The notes beneath the pieces are model-generated. The model made no database searches. It was not told the DNA's origin and worked only from the letters and a program-made list of their open reading frames with translations. Of a stretch of 64,000 nucleotides of DNA, positions 22,201-32,504 are shown piece by piece. A program made the position numbers and the translations under genes. The stretch lies in the NCBI GenBank assembly GCA_037013495.1, contig CM072812.1, forward strand, positions 72,051,340 to 72,115,339, in the 5' to 3' direction. The stretch's first letter is position 1. Each line of letters begins with the position of its first letter. The stretch is from Hippophae tibetana (lineage: Eukaryota > Streptophyta > Magnoliopsida > Rosales > Elaeagnaceae).

Positions 22201-23307
22201 TTATTGACCAAATGCTAGACAGATTGGGAGGAAATTCTTTCTATTGTTTCTTGGATGGATATTCAGGATACAACCAAATTGCTATCGCGCCTGAGGATCA
22301 AGAGAAGACCACTTTCACTTGTCCATATGGAACTTTTTCTTTCTGAAGAATGCCGTTTGGACATTGCAATGCCCCAGCCACTTTTCAAAGGTGTATGATG
22401 GATATCTTCTCAAACATGGTGGAAAATTTCATTGGGATATTTATGGATGACTTCTCAGTGTTTGTAGATTCATTTGATATGTGCTTGCATAACCTTTCTT
22501 TGGTCTTACAAAAATGCGAAGAAAAAACTTGGTTTTAAATTGGGAAAAGTGCACTTCATGGTAGAAAGAGGTATTGTTCTCGGCCATCTAATTTCGTCAA
22601 AGGGAATTGAAGTGGATAAGGCAAAGATTGAAACCATAGAGAAACTACCGCCTCCAACATCGGTGAAAGGAATTAGAAGTTTTCTAGGTCATGTAGGATT
22701 CTATAGGTGATTCATAAAGGATTTCTCCAAGATATCTAAGCCTCTTTGCAACCTTTTGGAGAAAGATACAAAATTCACATTTGACGAAGATTGTTTTGAA
22801 GCTTTCCGAGTTTTGAAAGAAAAGTTGATCACGACTCCCATCATTATTGCACCAGATTGGAACCTACCTTTCGAGCTCATGTGTGATGCCAGTGATTTTG
22901 CGATAGGAGCTGTTTTAGGACAACGAAAAAAGAGAGTTTTCCATGCCATTTACTATGCCAACAAAACTTTGACCGAAGCTCAACTGAATTATGCTACCAC
23001 TGAAAAAGAATTACTTGTTGTTGTATATGCTTTTGAAAAGTTCCGTTCCTACCTAATCGGCACTAAGGTGACAGTTTATACGGATCATTCTGCTATAAAA
23101 TATCTTATGGCTAAGAAAGATGCAAAACCGAGATTGATTAGATGGATCCTCCTACGACAAGAATTTGATTTGGAGATCAAGGATAAGAAGGGAACTGAAA
23201 ATCAAGAGGTTGATCATCTATCGAGATTGGAGAATAATAATGGAGCTGTGGACAAGACAATCATTGGTGAGACTTTTCCTGATGAGCGACTATTTTCCTT
23301 AGATCAT
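19264..23307 (+). pseudogene. Athila gag-pol (gag, protease, RT, RNase H), broken
   Basis: 19264-21111 is an open gag of about 615 residues. It contains SLRDYAVPMVGG, the capsid-like RPSIQANNFEIKPAII and GGLPHDDPNSHIANFLEICD, then KAKNWLNSLPCGSITTWEDL, and a CxxC..H...C knuckle-like CEICNGNHASERC. Protease follows a one-base frameshift at about 21090-21098, with active site [13 protein letters not shown] and [12 protein letters not shown] motifs are GWRVCMDYRKLNKAT, FCFLDGYSGYNQI (as YCFLDGYSG), FGHCNAPATFQRCMM and the catalytic FMDDFSVF. RNase H shows [37 protein letters not shown] and [10 protein letters not shown]. Stops occur at 21402, about 21609, 22344 and 22708, with another frameshift at about 22520. 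Integrase is absent here, replaced by LTR sequence at 23308; it is found instead at 13946-15174. The gag start at 19264 has no usual ATG context and may lie upstream or downstream. Confidence 0.88.
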
Positions 23308-25075
23308 AAAAGGGCTTAACTGTAATTAAAGAAAGTGTAGAAATTAATTTGAATTAAATTTGTGGGTCCAAATGTAATTAATAAAAAGTTGAATTTCTGG
23401 GCAGGAGAAGAGCCACTCGCGCTATTCACAACGCCCAACACACACTGCTCGATCATCCCATCAACGGTCAAGATTTGGCGCGTGAAATCCAGACGCAACA
23501 AAAGCGAGTGGGCTGGGAATCCCTTAAGCGCGCAGCTCTGCACACGTGGGGCCCACTGGACGCGCAGACTGGCATGCAGGGTGGGACCCATATGTCGGCT
23601 GCGCAGAATTTCCCCGAGGCGCATCGCTCACAGTTGGATCAGTTGAACGGTCCCGATTGAAGCACGTGGAACCAAGTTGTCGCGCACCGAGCCGCTCATC
23701 GAAAAAATCCCGTGCAACGCGCTTCATCCAAGCAGCGTGCACCCTCGCGTTTCAACGACAAAGAAGCAGCCACGTGTCTCCTACAGCCAATAACATGACG
23801 ACATGTGGCGTGTATTTGGTGAAATAAAAATGCAGAAACGGTGCCCACTTCCAGCCGTTGAAACGTTTCAATGCGGGAAAATCGCGTGCATTGCGGTCCA
23901 TCCTTTCTCCATGCGCCCGATCTGCCCATCCAATGAAAAGCTGCCACGTGTCTCTGAATTTCTCGCAGCCAATCACATGGCGACACGTGCAATGCACGAA
24001 AAAAGAATAAAAATCAGAAACGCGCAGAATTGTTTTCACACGTGGTGTTATTTTAATTCCCCATTTATTTTTGCCCCCCACTAATAAAAAAAGAATAATT
24101 GGAAAGTGGGGATATATTTTACGCGAAAAAAAAATCATTTACGCCTTTTTGGGGTTGGAGAGTTCTTCTTCTTTTCATTTTTATTTTTCAGCACAGAGTT
24201 TTCTCTCGTTTTTCATTTTACCTCTCTACGTGTCTGGTTTAACATGCAGAATGTCTTATTTTGACATTTTTGTGTGTATTATCTTAGGGAATTACAGAGA
24301 AAGAAGTTAACGAAGAAGAAGGAAAGGGAAAAAATTATTTTTCATTGAGGAATCGTGAAAGAGTTTTTCCTAACCCATTTTCTTTTAAATTTTGTTTCTC
24401 TGCAATGTTTTATTTTTGTGGTGTTGTAATTTTAATTTCTGCTATGAACTAATCTATTTGTTCTAGGATTGTAGTGTAGCGTAAATTATCAAAACTAGAA
24501 TTAATTATCTTTGAATAATTTGTGGAACTGTTTTAAGTTGTTTATTTTATCTGTTTTTAATGCTTTTAATTATCGGAAGATGAATTAATTGATATGTGGC
24601 ACTTAAATAAATTTGAAAAAATAATTTTTGTGTGTTGCTCGAGATAAAATAACGTATATACATAAGAGATAGAAATATACTTTTATTGTATGTGTAACTT
24701 TTTGAGAACTCAGAACTTAATAAATCTAGTTGAATTTAATTCTCATAGGAATATAGTGAATCATTTTAACTGGATGTGTCTGTATGGAGCTTGAAAGAGA
24801 TATATGGATAAATTAGGAGTTCTTGGATAACAACTTAAAACATGAGAGCATAAATCAAGAGAGGATAAAATATTCAAGTGAATTAATTTAGGTATACTGC
24901 AATCCTAGAATTTTCATAAAAATTGTTAAAAAGGAAAAAAAATTATTAATTAAGTCAAACTGCATAAAATTATTGATTGTTTGAATAAAATAAGGTTTAA
25001 ATAATTTTAGTAATTAACAAGAGTTGGTAACATTTCTCTGTGGGAACGATAATTTATTTATCATATTATTACTTG
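23308..25075 (+). repeat. Truncated Athila LTR (second copy)
   Basis: Matches 17165-18974 of the complete LTR. It lacks about the first 300 bp (the join is inside 'aaaaggg', close to RNase H sequence 'agatcata') and the last about 50 bp (it stops at 'ttattacttg', where CACTA sequence begins with 'gtggaaataag'). It keeps the CCAAT/ABRE module (CACGTGTC 23945-23952, GACACGTG 23982-23989) and the TATA box. Divergence from the complete copy is modest, with scattered CpG-to-TpG or CpA differences. Reading frames inside it on either strand are incidental. Confidence 0.85.
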
Positions 25076-25489
25076 GTGGAAATAAGAAATTGTTAATTTA
25101 TTGATCACAGTCGATGGGAAAAAGCACACCGAATCATTTTGGTAAATAATAATAAGGCACAACCGTACATAGAGTAAGTGATGTTCATTGTTTCATGATT
25201 GCAAAAATCATTTTTATTTAACTATTAATGATGATATATAACTTCATATATATTTAATAACATTATAGGATGCATTTAAACTTATTGAAGATCAATACTC
25301 GTTATAAAAAAAGGAGAAAAATGGTTGTATGATTAACATAAGCGAGAACTTATTAATTGGTTTCGCAATCATATAAGTGTCACAAACAAAAATTCATGCA
25401 TGTATGTTCCTAGATCTATTCAATGTTTTAAAACTTTTCTCTAAACACATTTCATGTTTTTGTATACATAGATTCAAGATGAACTCAAG

Positions 25490-26144
25490 AAACCCAATCA
25501 TAAAATTACAGAAAGTTTATAATGGCTTGCACATGGGCCAAAATTTGATGTCAAATCATTTCATAGTTTCACAATAAATGGATCGAGATTTACGATTCAA
25601 GCTAGGGACAAAGTCTAAGTAAATAAAATAGTGGTGTGAAGATGGTTGCACAAACTACGCAATTTTCCAATTCAAAAGATGTTAATCCTGTACTTTCTGA
25701 TAGAACATATTATGGTATAATACAAGAGATTTGAGAATTGGATTATGAGGTCTTCTATGAAACAGTTTTCTTATGTAACTAGGTTGAAGATGCTATCAAT
25801 GTTGGATATAAAATAGATGATTTTGGATTTACCCTTGTAAATTTATCGAAGATAAGTCACACTGATGATCCTTTCACGTTAGCACTTCATGCAAAACAAG
25901 TATTTTACGTGAGCGATCAAATTGATCCAAGATGGTCTTTTGTGTTAACGCCTCCACAAAAAGAGTTTTACCATTGTGATGTTGTAAAAGATGATGAACC
26001 TATGCTTGATACATTAACCAATATTAGTAATTTCTCAAATAAATTGCCTAATGTATGTGATGATCTAGTTGATGATGATGATTCTTCGTCATGGGCTCGA
26101 AGTGATTGTGAAGGAATATATGTATACAATGAACAACCTAATTA
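25490..26144 (+). pseudogene. CACTA transposase C-terminal region (DUF4216-like)
   Basis: Broken translation shows FTIQARDKV, then DGCTNYAIFQFK-like sequence and pieces around 25700-25860 equal to the 'YGIIQEI.ELDY....F.C.W' segment. The open end 25909-26144 has SDQIDPRWSFVLTPPQKEFY followed by an acidic tail with DDLVDDDDSSSW. This matches the C-terminal DUF4216 module of plant CACTA TNP2 proteins (family: 'QV.YV.D..D..W..V....P'). The catalytic DDE part of this transposase is not present in this copy, because the element is cut by Athila sequence at 25075. Many stops occur before 25909. Confidence 0.65.
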
Positions 26145-26439
26145 AACATAACGTATGTTCTATATTGTTGTAATAACTCATATATATATATATATATATG
26201 TATGTTCCTAAAATTGTCAATTAATTTATATTTCTTCATTGTTTGTAGATATTTCATGGATCCTCGGATAACATAGCTTGTAGATCCAAATGATCCATTG
26301 GGGTATTTGAAAAGAAGGGGTTGGGAGAATATACCTGATGCTCCACTTAACCCAAATGATAGAATACATGTTCTATTTGATGGTACTTGTAATCCAATAG
26401 AGGAAAATGGCCAACATAAATGATTTTTCTCAGGTTGAC

Positions 26440-29400
26440 GATGTAGAAAAGTTCAAAATATGGATAACCATTTGATTAAGTCTCTTATATTTTATAATCA
26501 ATATATATATTATATATTTTTTGTATTATATCTAATCTTTTGTACTGTGTTTTTACAGAATCGTTACAAAGTCGATGACAGTTGGAAACTTAAGTGTTAT
26601 AAGATTGCAAATAAGGTGTGGAAGGAATACAAGACTTCTAGATTGGCAAGAATTATGTGTTTCCATATTTGGAACCACTTGATGAGGTAGATCTCTACAA
26701 AATCCCTGAAGGACAGCCCTTGATTACACCTCAAGTTTGGAAATACTTTGTGGAATATAGATGTTCAGATGAATTTCAAATTATTAGGGAAGAATATCAG
26801 AATATACAAATGCATAACATTCTTCCTAACCGTACTGGGCGGTCTTCAAATCCTGAAGTTAGATATAGAATGGTATTATTAATTTGTCTTAATTTATAAA
26901 TATTTTTATATTTATTTTCCTCAATTTAATTTAATGTCATTGTTAATAAATTTTTCATAATTTATATAGAAAGCTGAATTGGGTACACTTGTTACCCGAA
27001 TTCAATTGTGCATAGAAACAAAGACTCCTAAAATGAAGAATTCAAGATCGATGACTAAGCGAGGAGAAGAACAACAAAATAAGTTGGTTAGTAATTTCAG
27101 TTGATAAATAGTCTTAATGATTTTTAATAATTGATGTAATAATGAATGATATGTTTGTGTGCTTTACTATTTGTAGAGATCTGTTCAAGAAAAAATATCC
27201 ATGGGTGAAATAATCGAAGAGCTTGGGAGAGATACTTTATATCATGCATTCGGACGCGAGTATCTTGGTCGTGTTAGGGGAGGTAGCCAATATGATGGTT
27301 TTATGGAGTATTTTAACATTTCAAAACAAAAGCCTCAGATGGTAAGTAAGGAGAAGTACACTAAAATTGAAGAAGAACTCTGGTCCTTTAAGACCTTAGC
27401 GTTAAGTGAGATTTCCACTATAAAAGAATATCAATCACAACACATGTCAGGCATGACATCATTCTATAACCAGGGCATGCTATATTGGCCAAACGTGCAA
27501 CCATCCATGCCAGGCATGCCACCATCCATGCCAGGCATGCCACAATCCATGACATGCAGGCCACCATCCATGACATGCATGCCACAATCCATGCCAGGCA
27601 TGGCACCATCCATGACATGCAGGATACCATCCATGCTAGGCATGCCACCCACACAATCTGATTGCACTCAAACTACATCCAGTAAGGGATATAGTCATCC
27701 TATTGGTCCTCCCTATATGCCAGGAATGCATATGTAATCAAGTAGTGGTTCATTTTTTCCAATGCAATCTGCGCATTCTTACCATCAATCAAACCACGAT
27801 GATCGTTTTTGTGAGAATGTACATCCAATAGCTACCCCACATGGAAGTCCTCCTCTATTTGATGAATCATATGTGGTAAGATTTTAATTTCCGGTGTATA
27901 TAATCTATTATTTTTAAATTCTTATTATATGTTTTATTTTTTATATATAACACTTAAATTTTTTACAGAATATGAAATGTTTGTTGAAACATCCTTCGTC
28001 AACGAACTTTGTTGCTATTGGAACGGTACATCAATTGAGCGATGATCGGATGATTCATAATCAATATTTACCTAATCATTAGCGAATAGTAATTGATCAA
28101 TCATTGTTTTATGATTGTCCACTACTTGTGTCTTCTGATGCTACCACTGTCCAAGAGGCGGTTGGACAGTATGTGGCTTGGCCGTCGATTCAAGTTGTTC
28201 TAAATTTTGACGTGGTACTATTTTTTAACTTAAAAGATAACACTTGTTTACTACTATTATTTTATTATAACCTTTATTGTTACTAAAATACATAATATTG
28301 TTTTTAGTCTATTATACTAGAACTCTTAAATGCGGTACATTTAAGAGATACGAAGCAAGTATCTCGTGCTAAATCTATGTCAAGTGGCCAATCATCGCAC
28401 ACCAAGTCATTCAAGAAGAAGCCTTGGAAAAAGTATAGTTATGATTATGCTTTAAACTTCAGCAAAAATCTTGGCACTTTGATGACTATTGTTGGGAGGG
28501 TATCTAGCATAAATGATGGATAGACTGTGCCATTTCCTATAGAAATTTCTGGTGTAGACCTCGGCCAAACTTATATATCGATCGAGTGCATATTACAACT
28601 ATTTGAATATCAAATGATCGATTTAAGTATAATTCAAGTGTGGAAAAGGTGAGCCCTCAATCTATTTATTTTTCTTTCATTTATGTAGAACATATATAAT
28701 GAATTTATATTATCTAATTATATATATATACCTTTTATATAGGGCGTGCTATTATCGACTTCAACATAATCACTCATCACATTTATCAATGTTTTATGAT
28801 TCTTCATATGTCAATCAATATCAAGAGAAGGATGTTAGCATCAGAGCTAAACAATTATGTGATAGGGCATTAACGCTTAACAGAAATCAAAATTTGATAA
28901 TCCCTTGGCCATTAAGGTTTGAAAAGGGCCAAGATCATTGGATGTTGATAATCATTTATCTGTTCAATAATCATGCTTGGTACTATGACTCAGCTTCCAT
29001 AGAACTTAGTAAAGATATAAAAGCAGTTGTTGAAATGTAAGAGTTATAGCTACATATTAGTTTCTTCTATTATTTTTTTGTAATATTTAATAAAAACTAA
29101 CCGTTTCAAACCTTGATAGGGCATGGAAGTTGTGGAACAAGTTTAAAGGCATTACCCTTAAAAAATCTCATAAGCTTATATGGACAAAAGTTATGGTATC
29201 TACAAGCAAATATTAATAATTTTACAATTGAATAATAAAGATGTTCGAATATAGAAAATCATGTACAATTGTTTTTTGTAGGTTCCATAACAAAATAATG
29301 GAATCATGTGTTGTTATTATGTCATGAAGTTTATGAGCGAAATCATCACAAATATCAAAATTCCAATTGATGATGTGGTAATATTTGTTACCCATATACA

Positions 29401-29625
29401 TAATTTTTTTAACATATTTGAGTTCTTTTTTGTAAATAAATGAAATTACATTCTTATTTTGATTTTAAATACATGTAGTTTTTTGGTTGGAACAAGACGG
29501 GCTACGACCAACAAATTTTTGATGATTTACGAGAGGAATGGGCAGAACACATGGTTCAGATTATATCATCACAAGAAGAATCAGGAGAAGATTCTAATGA
29601 TCTTGAATACCATATGACAACATAA
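26440..29625 (+). pseudogene. CACTA ORF2 with Ulp1-like (C48) cysteine peptidase, multi-exon, right copy
   Basis: Exons joined by gt/ag introns (26873-26969, about 27085-27176, 27876-27968, an intron ending at 28308, 28649-28742, 29037-29119, one ending at 29281 and one ending at about 29478). The N-terminal part has YKIANKVWKEYKTSRLARI and DEVDLYKIPEGQPLITPQVW (Transposase_24/Ptta-like), then KISMGEIIEELGRDTLYHAF. A Met/Pro/Gly repeat segment is followed by VGQYVAWPSIQ and LGQTYISIECILQLFEYQ. The C-terminal Ulp1 fold has the catalytic His in KGQDHWMLIII, Asp in WYYDSASIEL, and Cys in NNGIMCCYYVMKFM. The conserved Gln before NNG is a stop (taa), and another stop lies at 27735. It ends at TAA 29623-29625. 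In SUMO proteases this triad cleaves SUMO; the function in CACTA elements is not known. Confidence 0.7.
27487..27655 (+). repeat. Coding 21-bp minisatellite (P-S-M-P-G-M-P type)
   Basis: About seven imperfect units around ccatccatgccaggcatgcc / ccatccatgacatgcag run in frame, giving repeated PSMPGMP, PSMTCRP and PSMTCMP heptads. The left CACTA copy has only the flanking WPSMQPSM and YSHPIGPP sequence here, so the array expanded in this copy. Minus-strand frames over it are mirror images. Confidence 0.85.
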
Positions 29626-29798
29626 CAATAATTTTTTTAATGATTTAATTTCTCAATCTATTTCTGTGTCTGAAGTCCCTTGTTTGATGGATGATTATAT
29701 GCTCATGTATTTAGGGGAATGCATTGTTTTATGGACCTATTTTTGGCCCAAACTACATCTCATTTCTCTTGCCTACTTTCCTTATGACAACAATTAAC

Positions 29799-30095
29799 AC
29801 TTTATTAATCATTTGTCTATAAATATGAAGTTATATGGAATCTCTGCTAGTATTTTTGATGCTATAATGAGCTCTAAATATGAAATCAAGTGTAACTCTG
29901 ATTTGTTTCTTGGTTTGTATGAGTTTTAGTGCTCATGAACGTGTTCCATACGTTTAAGGGCACCAAAAATCACACACAAGCCAAGTAAGAAATTGGAGTT
30001 ATACTTGATTTCATATTTAGAGTTCATTATAGCATTAAAAATACTAGCAGAGATTCCAGATAACTTTATATCTATAGACAAATGATTAATAAAGT
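29799..30095. repeat. Long subterminal inverted repeat of the CACTA element
   Basis: The left arm 29799-29934 and right arm 29958-30095 are inverted copies with few mismatches, separated by about 23 bp. Examples are actttattaatcatttgtct against agacaaatgattaataaagt, and tatgaaatcaagtgtaact against agttatacttgatttcata. A single-copy relative of the arm is present in the left CACTA fragment at 10893-11030. Transcription through it would give a hairpin of about 135 bp. Confidence 0.85.
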
Positions 30096-30605
30096 GATAA
30101 TATGAGTTCGTCGAAGGGTTATATTACTCGGATGTCGCTGTGATAATCTTTTTTTATGGTAATATTTATAATGATTTAATTTCTCCATTCGTATGTCTCT
30201 GAAGTTTAGATTGTTTGTTTGATAGATGTTTACGTGCTCATGTATGTAAGGGAATGAATTGCTATATAAATCAACTATTTTTGTCTAGTTTCCTTGTCAT
30301 AATGCTAGTGATTCTAAACCAACCAAGCTTGCTCGCACAATCCAATTACACTTTGACAACATTATTTTATTTATAATTTAACTTAACTATATGTATTATG
30401 TATACATTATTTGTTTTTGTAATAAATTTAATTATCAAGTAATTAATTATATTTAAATTTTTAATTATTTGTATTATTATTTATATTTTAGTTTTTTATG
30501 CTATATATATTGAATATTGAATACAAAAAATAAGAATAAAAATAAAAAAAATCATAAAATTTATATGTAAAGTCGATTCACGCGATGAACCGACTTTAAT
30601 GCCCA

Positions 30606-30619
30606 TTTTTGTAGTAGTG
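30606..30619 (+). repeat. CACTA terminal inverted repeat (3' end)
   Basis: tttttgtagtagtg is the reverse of CACTACTACAAAAA, the CACTA superfamily terminus. Coding sequence of another tnp2 gene begins immediately after it, on the other strand. The partner 5' TIR is lost. Confidence 0.75.
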
Positions 30620-31450
30620 TCATGATCTTTTCACCGTCAAATGTTTTCTTTTTGTATCTAAACTTGTTTCAAGATGACAAAAATCTTCTATGTCTTCTAT
30701 AAGACATCTTTCTTCAATGAACAAGATAAATTGCAGAAGTGTCATCACTACAAATAAGGCATCTCATATAACTTTTTGTTGCATGTCCTGATAAGTTCTC
30801 ATAGGTAGGAAAATCATTAATTGTTCATAAAAGGACCCCCTTCAAATAAAAGTGTTCTTCTTTATGTTCATCATAAACATTTACACCATCATTCCACAAC
30901 GTATTTAAATCATCTACTAGAGGTTGCAAATCTACATCAATATCAACTCCAAGTTATTTTGGTCTTGAGATCAATAATGTTAGCATCATGAATTTTCTTT
31001 TCATACACAACAAGGGAGGAAGGATATATGTTACCATAATTACTGGCCAATAACTATATCTACTACTAAGGGAACTGTGTGGATTAATTCCATGAACAAC
31101 AATGGAAAGAGACTTACAAATCGGAGGATCATAAGGATGATGTAGCTCCCCATCATCAGATCAATTATTTGAATGTCAAGTCAACATCTTTGATGTCTCT
31201 TTACTTTTAAATAACTTTTGAAAACAATTAATCGGAGGAAAGTACCAAAAAAACCTTTACGGGCACGCCTTTCTTAGGTGTTGTCTCATTTGTAGCATGT
31301 TTCCATCTCAATTCTTTACACATCGGATGATCATCTAATGTCTTATATTCTTTTATATAAAGAATGCAATTATTTGGACAAGTATGAATCTAATGATATT
31401 TCATGCCAAATCGACTAAGAGATTATTTCACTTCATACATTGAAGATGGC
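30620..31450 (-). pseudogene. CACTA transposase (TNP2-like), middle part
   Basis: Broken minus-strand translation follows the plant TNP2 order. It has PSSMYEVK..LSRFGMKYH and CPNNCILYIKEYKTLDDHP, then CKELRWKHATNETTPKKGVP, a DGELHHPYDPP piece ('DGKLRHPADS'), SSRYSYWPVIMVTYILPPL and KRKFMMLTLLISRPK. Next come GVDIDVDLQPLVDDLNTLWN, INDFPTYENLSGHATKSY and CLICSDDTSAIYL, and finally RYKKKTFDGEK at the junction. This is the Transposase_21 region. Several stops and frame changes are visible. It is cut at 30620 by the insertion of the younger CACTA element. Confidence 0.8.
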
Positions 31451-32504
31451 AATAAGCATATTAAATATGTATCCAATCAATATATTTACAATATTATTAT
31501 ATATGAATTCCCTAATTATTAGAATATCTATCAAAATATCATATAAAAATAAATACATAAAAACCAAACATAACAAATATATACGCAAAAATATAATTAT
31601 ATGAGATTGATTGAAATTACTAATAATAATATGCTACATCATTTGAGTTGATTTCAAATTTAAGATATATAAAACAAAATTTATATAAATTTTTTGTGAT
31701 GATTACTATTTTTTTAAATAACTATTCTACTTAAAACTTAATTTTTTAATGAGCATCATATTGTTGAATCATGTCTTTCCCATTTTATATTTAAAAACAA
31801 TAAATTAAAAACTAACCTAAATCATAGTAATTCTCAACAGAATGATATAAAAAAGGTTAAATATATAAATTTATTACGAATATATCACAAAACTTTTTAA
31901 TTTATTATGAAAATTTATACAAACCCTACATAATAAAAATAATAACATACATAATACAAAACCTACATAATACAAAAAATTATACACAAATAATAACAGA
32001 TAATATACAAAAAATAAAGAAATATGAATAATAAGTGCGTAGGATTGATAGAAATACTTACAAGAGTAAATGAAGTGACAGAATGAATGAAATGAAGAAA
32101 AAATGGTGTTTTGCAAGTGAGAAAATTGGTATAAAAAATTTGAGTATTTTGCTCAAAAAAAATAGGGGATCTAAAAGACAAATTGAAGAAGAATAAAACC
32201 CACTAAACGGTGCTGGAATTGGTGTTCAGAGGTGGTGAAAAAATGAGACAGAGTGGAGGAGGGAGTGTCGGTCAGTTTGGTTTTAGTTTACACAGCGCTG
32301 GAAAATACATTCTAGATAGGGGAGAAAGAAGAGAAAAGGAAAATAAAAACGTGTGTAGTGCCGTTTGACACATAGAACCGACGCTACATCCTACGTGTAG
32401 CGTCGGTATTACACGTCAACCAACACTACAATCTATGCATTTTAAGTTGGTTTTTCCTAAAAACCGACTTTAAATCTCGACTTAAATACCGTTTTTTGTA
32501 ATAG
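30620..32504 (-). mobile_element. Older CACTA element remnant
   Basis: Contains a tnp2 relic (30620-31450, minus). Beyond it lies a region with ACCGAC.. subterminal repeats (32360-32480), including a short palindrome around tacgtgtagcgtcggt. The right edge near 32490-32504 reads 'ttttttgtaatagtat', a decayed TIR (expected ...TTGTAGTG). The 31450-32350 part is AT-rich with no gene recognised. The left end is interrupted by the younger CACTA element that terminates at 30619. Confidence 0.65.

Larger units (their letters stand above)
13666..25075 (+). mobile_element. Ty3/gypsy Athila-lineage block, circularly permuted or LTR-sharing tandem remnant
   Basis: Order on the plus strand is: RNase H C-terminus, integrase, 3' non-coding region (13666-16863); complete LTR (16864-19024); PBS, gag, protease, RT, RNase H (19031-23307); 5'- and 3'-truncated LTR (23308-25075). 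The RNase H tail is present twice (13669-13899 and 23079-23307) with about seven mismatches by eye. The gag style, the PBS TGGCGCCGTTGCCGGGGA and the integrase-then-long-3'-region layout fit the Athila lineage. At both outer ends the block abuts CACTA sequence. The order cannot come from simple decay of one inserted element. It fits either re-insertion of a one-LTR circle opened in RNase H, or deletion from an LTR-int-LTR-int-LTR tandem. Confidence 0.75.
25076..30619 (+). mobile_element. CACTA (En/Spm) element, right copy, 5'-truncated
   Basis: The left edge is the join to Athila LTR sequence. It carries the end of a TNP2-like gene (DUF4216 region, 25490-26144), ORF2/Ulp1 (about 26440-29625), a duplicated 3' UTR, a long inverted repeat (29799-30095) and a terminal repeat ending ...tttttgtagtagtg at 30619, i.e. 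CACTACTACAAAAA in reverse. Just inside the end lies an ACCGACTTT-type subterminal motif (near 30587). The 5' TIR is missing. The element ends inside the tnp2 coding sequence of an older CACTA element, showing nested insertion. Confidence 0.8.

Noticed and set aside
27418-27667. Minus-strand frames with repeated Met-Asp-Gly
   Set aside because: Mirror translations of the 21-bp coding minisatellite on the plus strand.
30747-30757. CACTACAAA string as a possible left CACTA terminus
   Set aside because: It lies inside the tnp2 coding match (reverse of the CLICSDDT codons), so it is coding sequence rather than a TIR.
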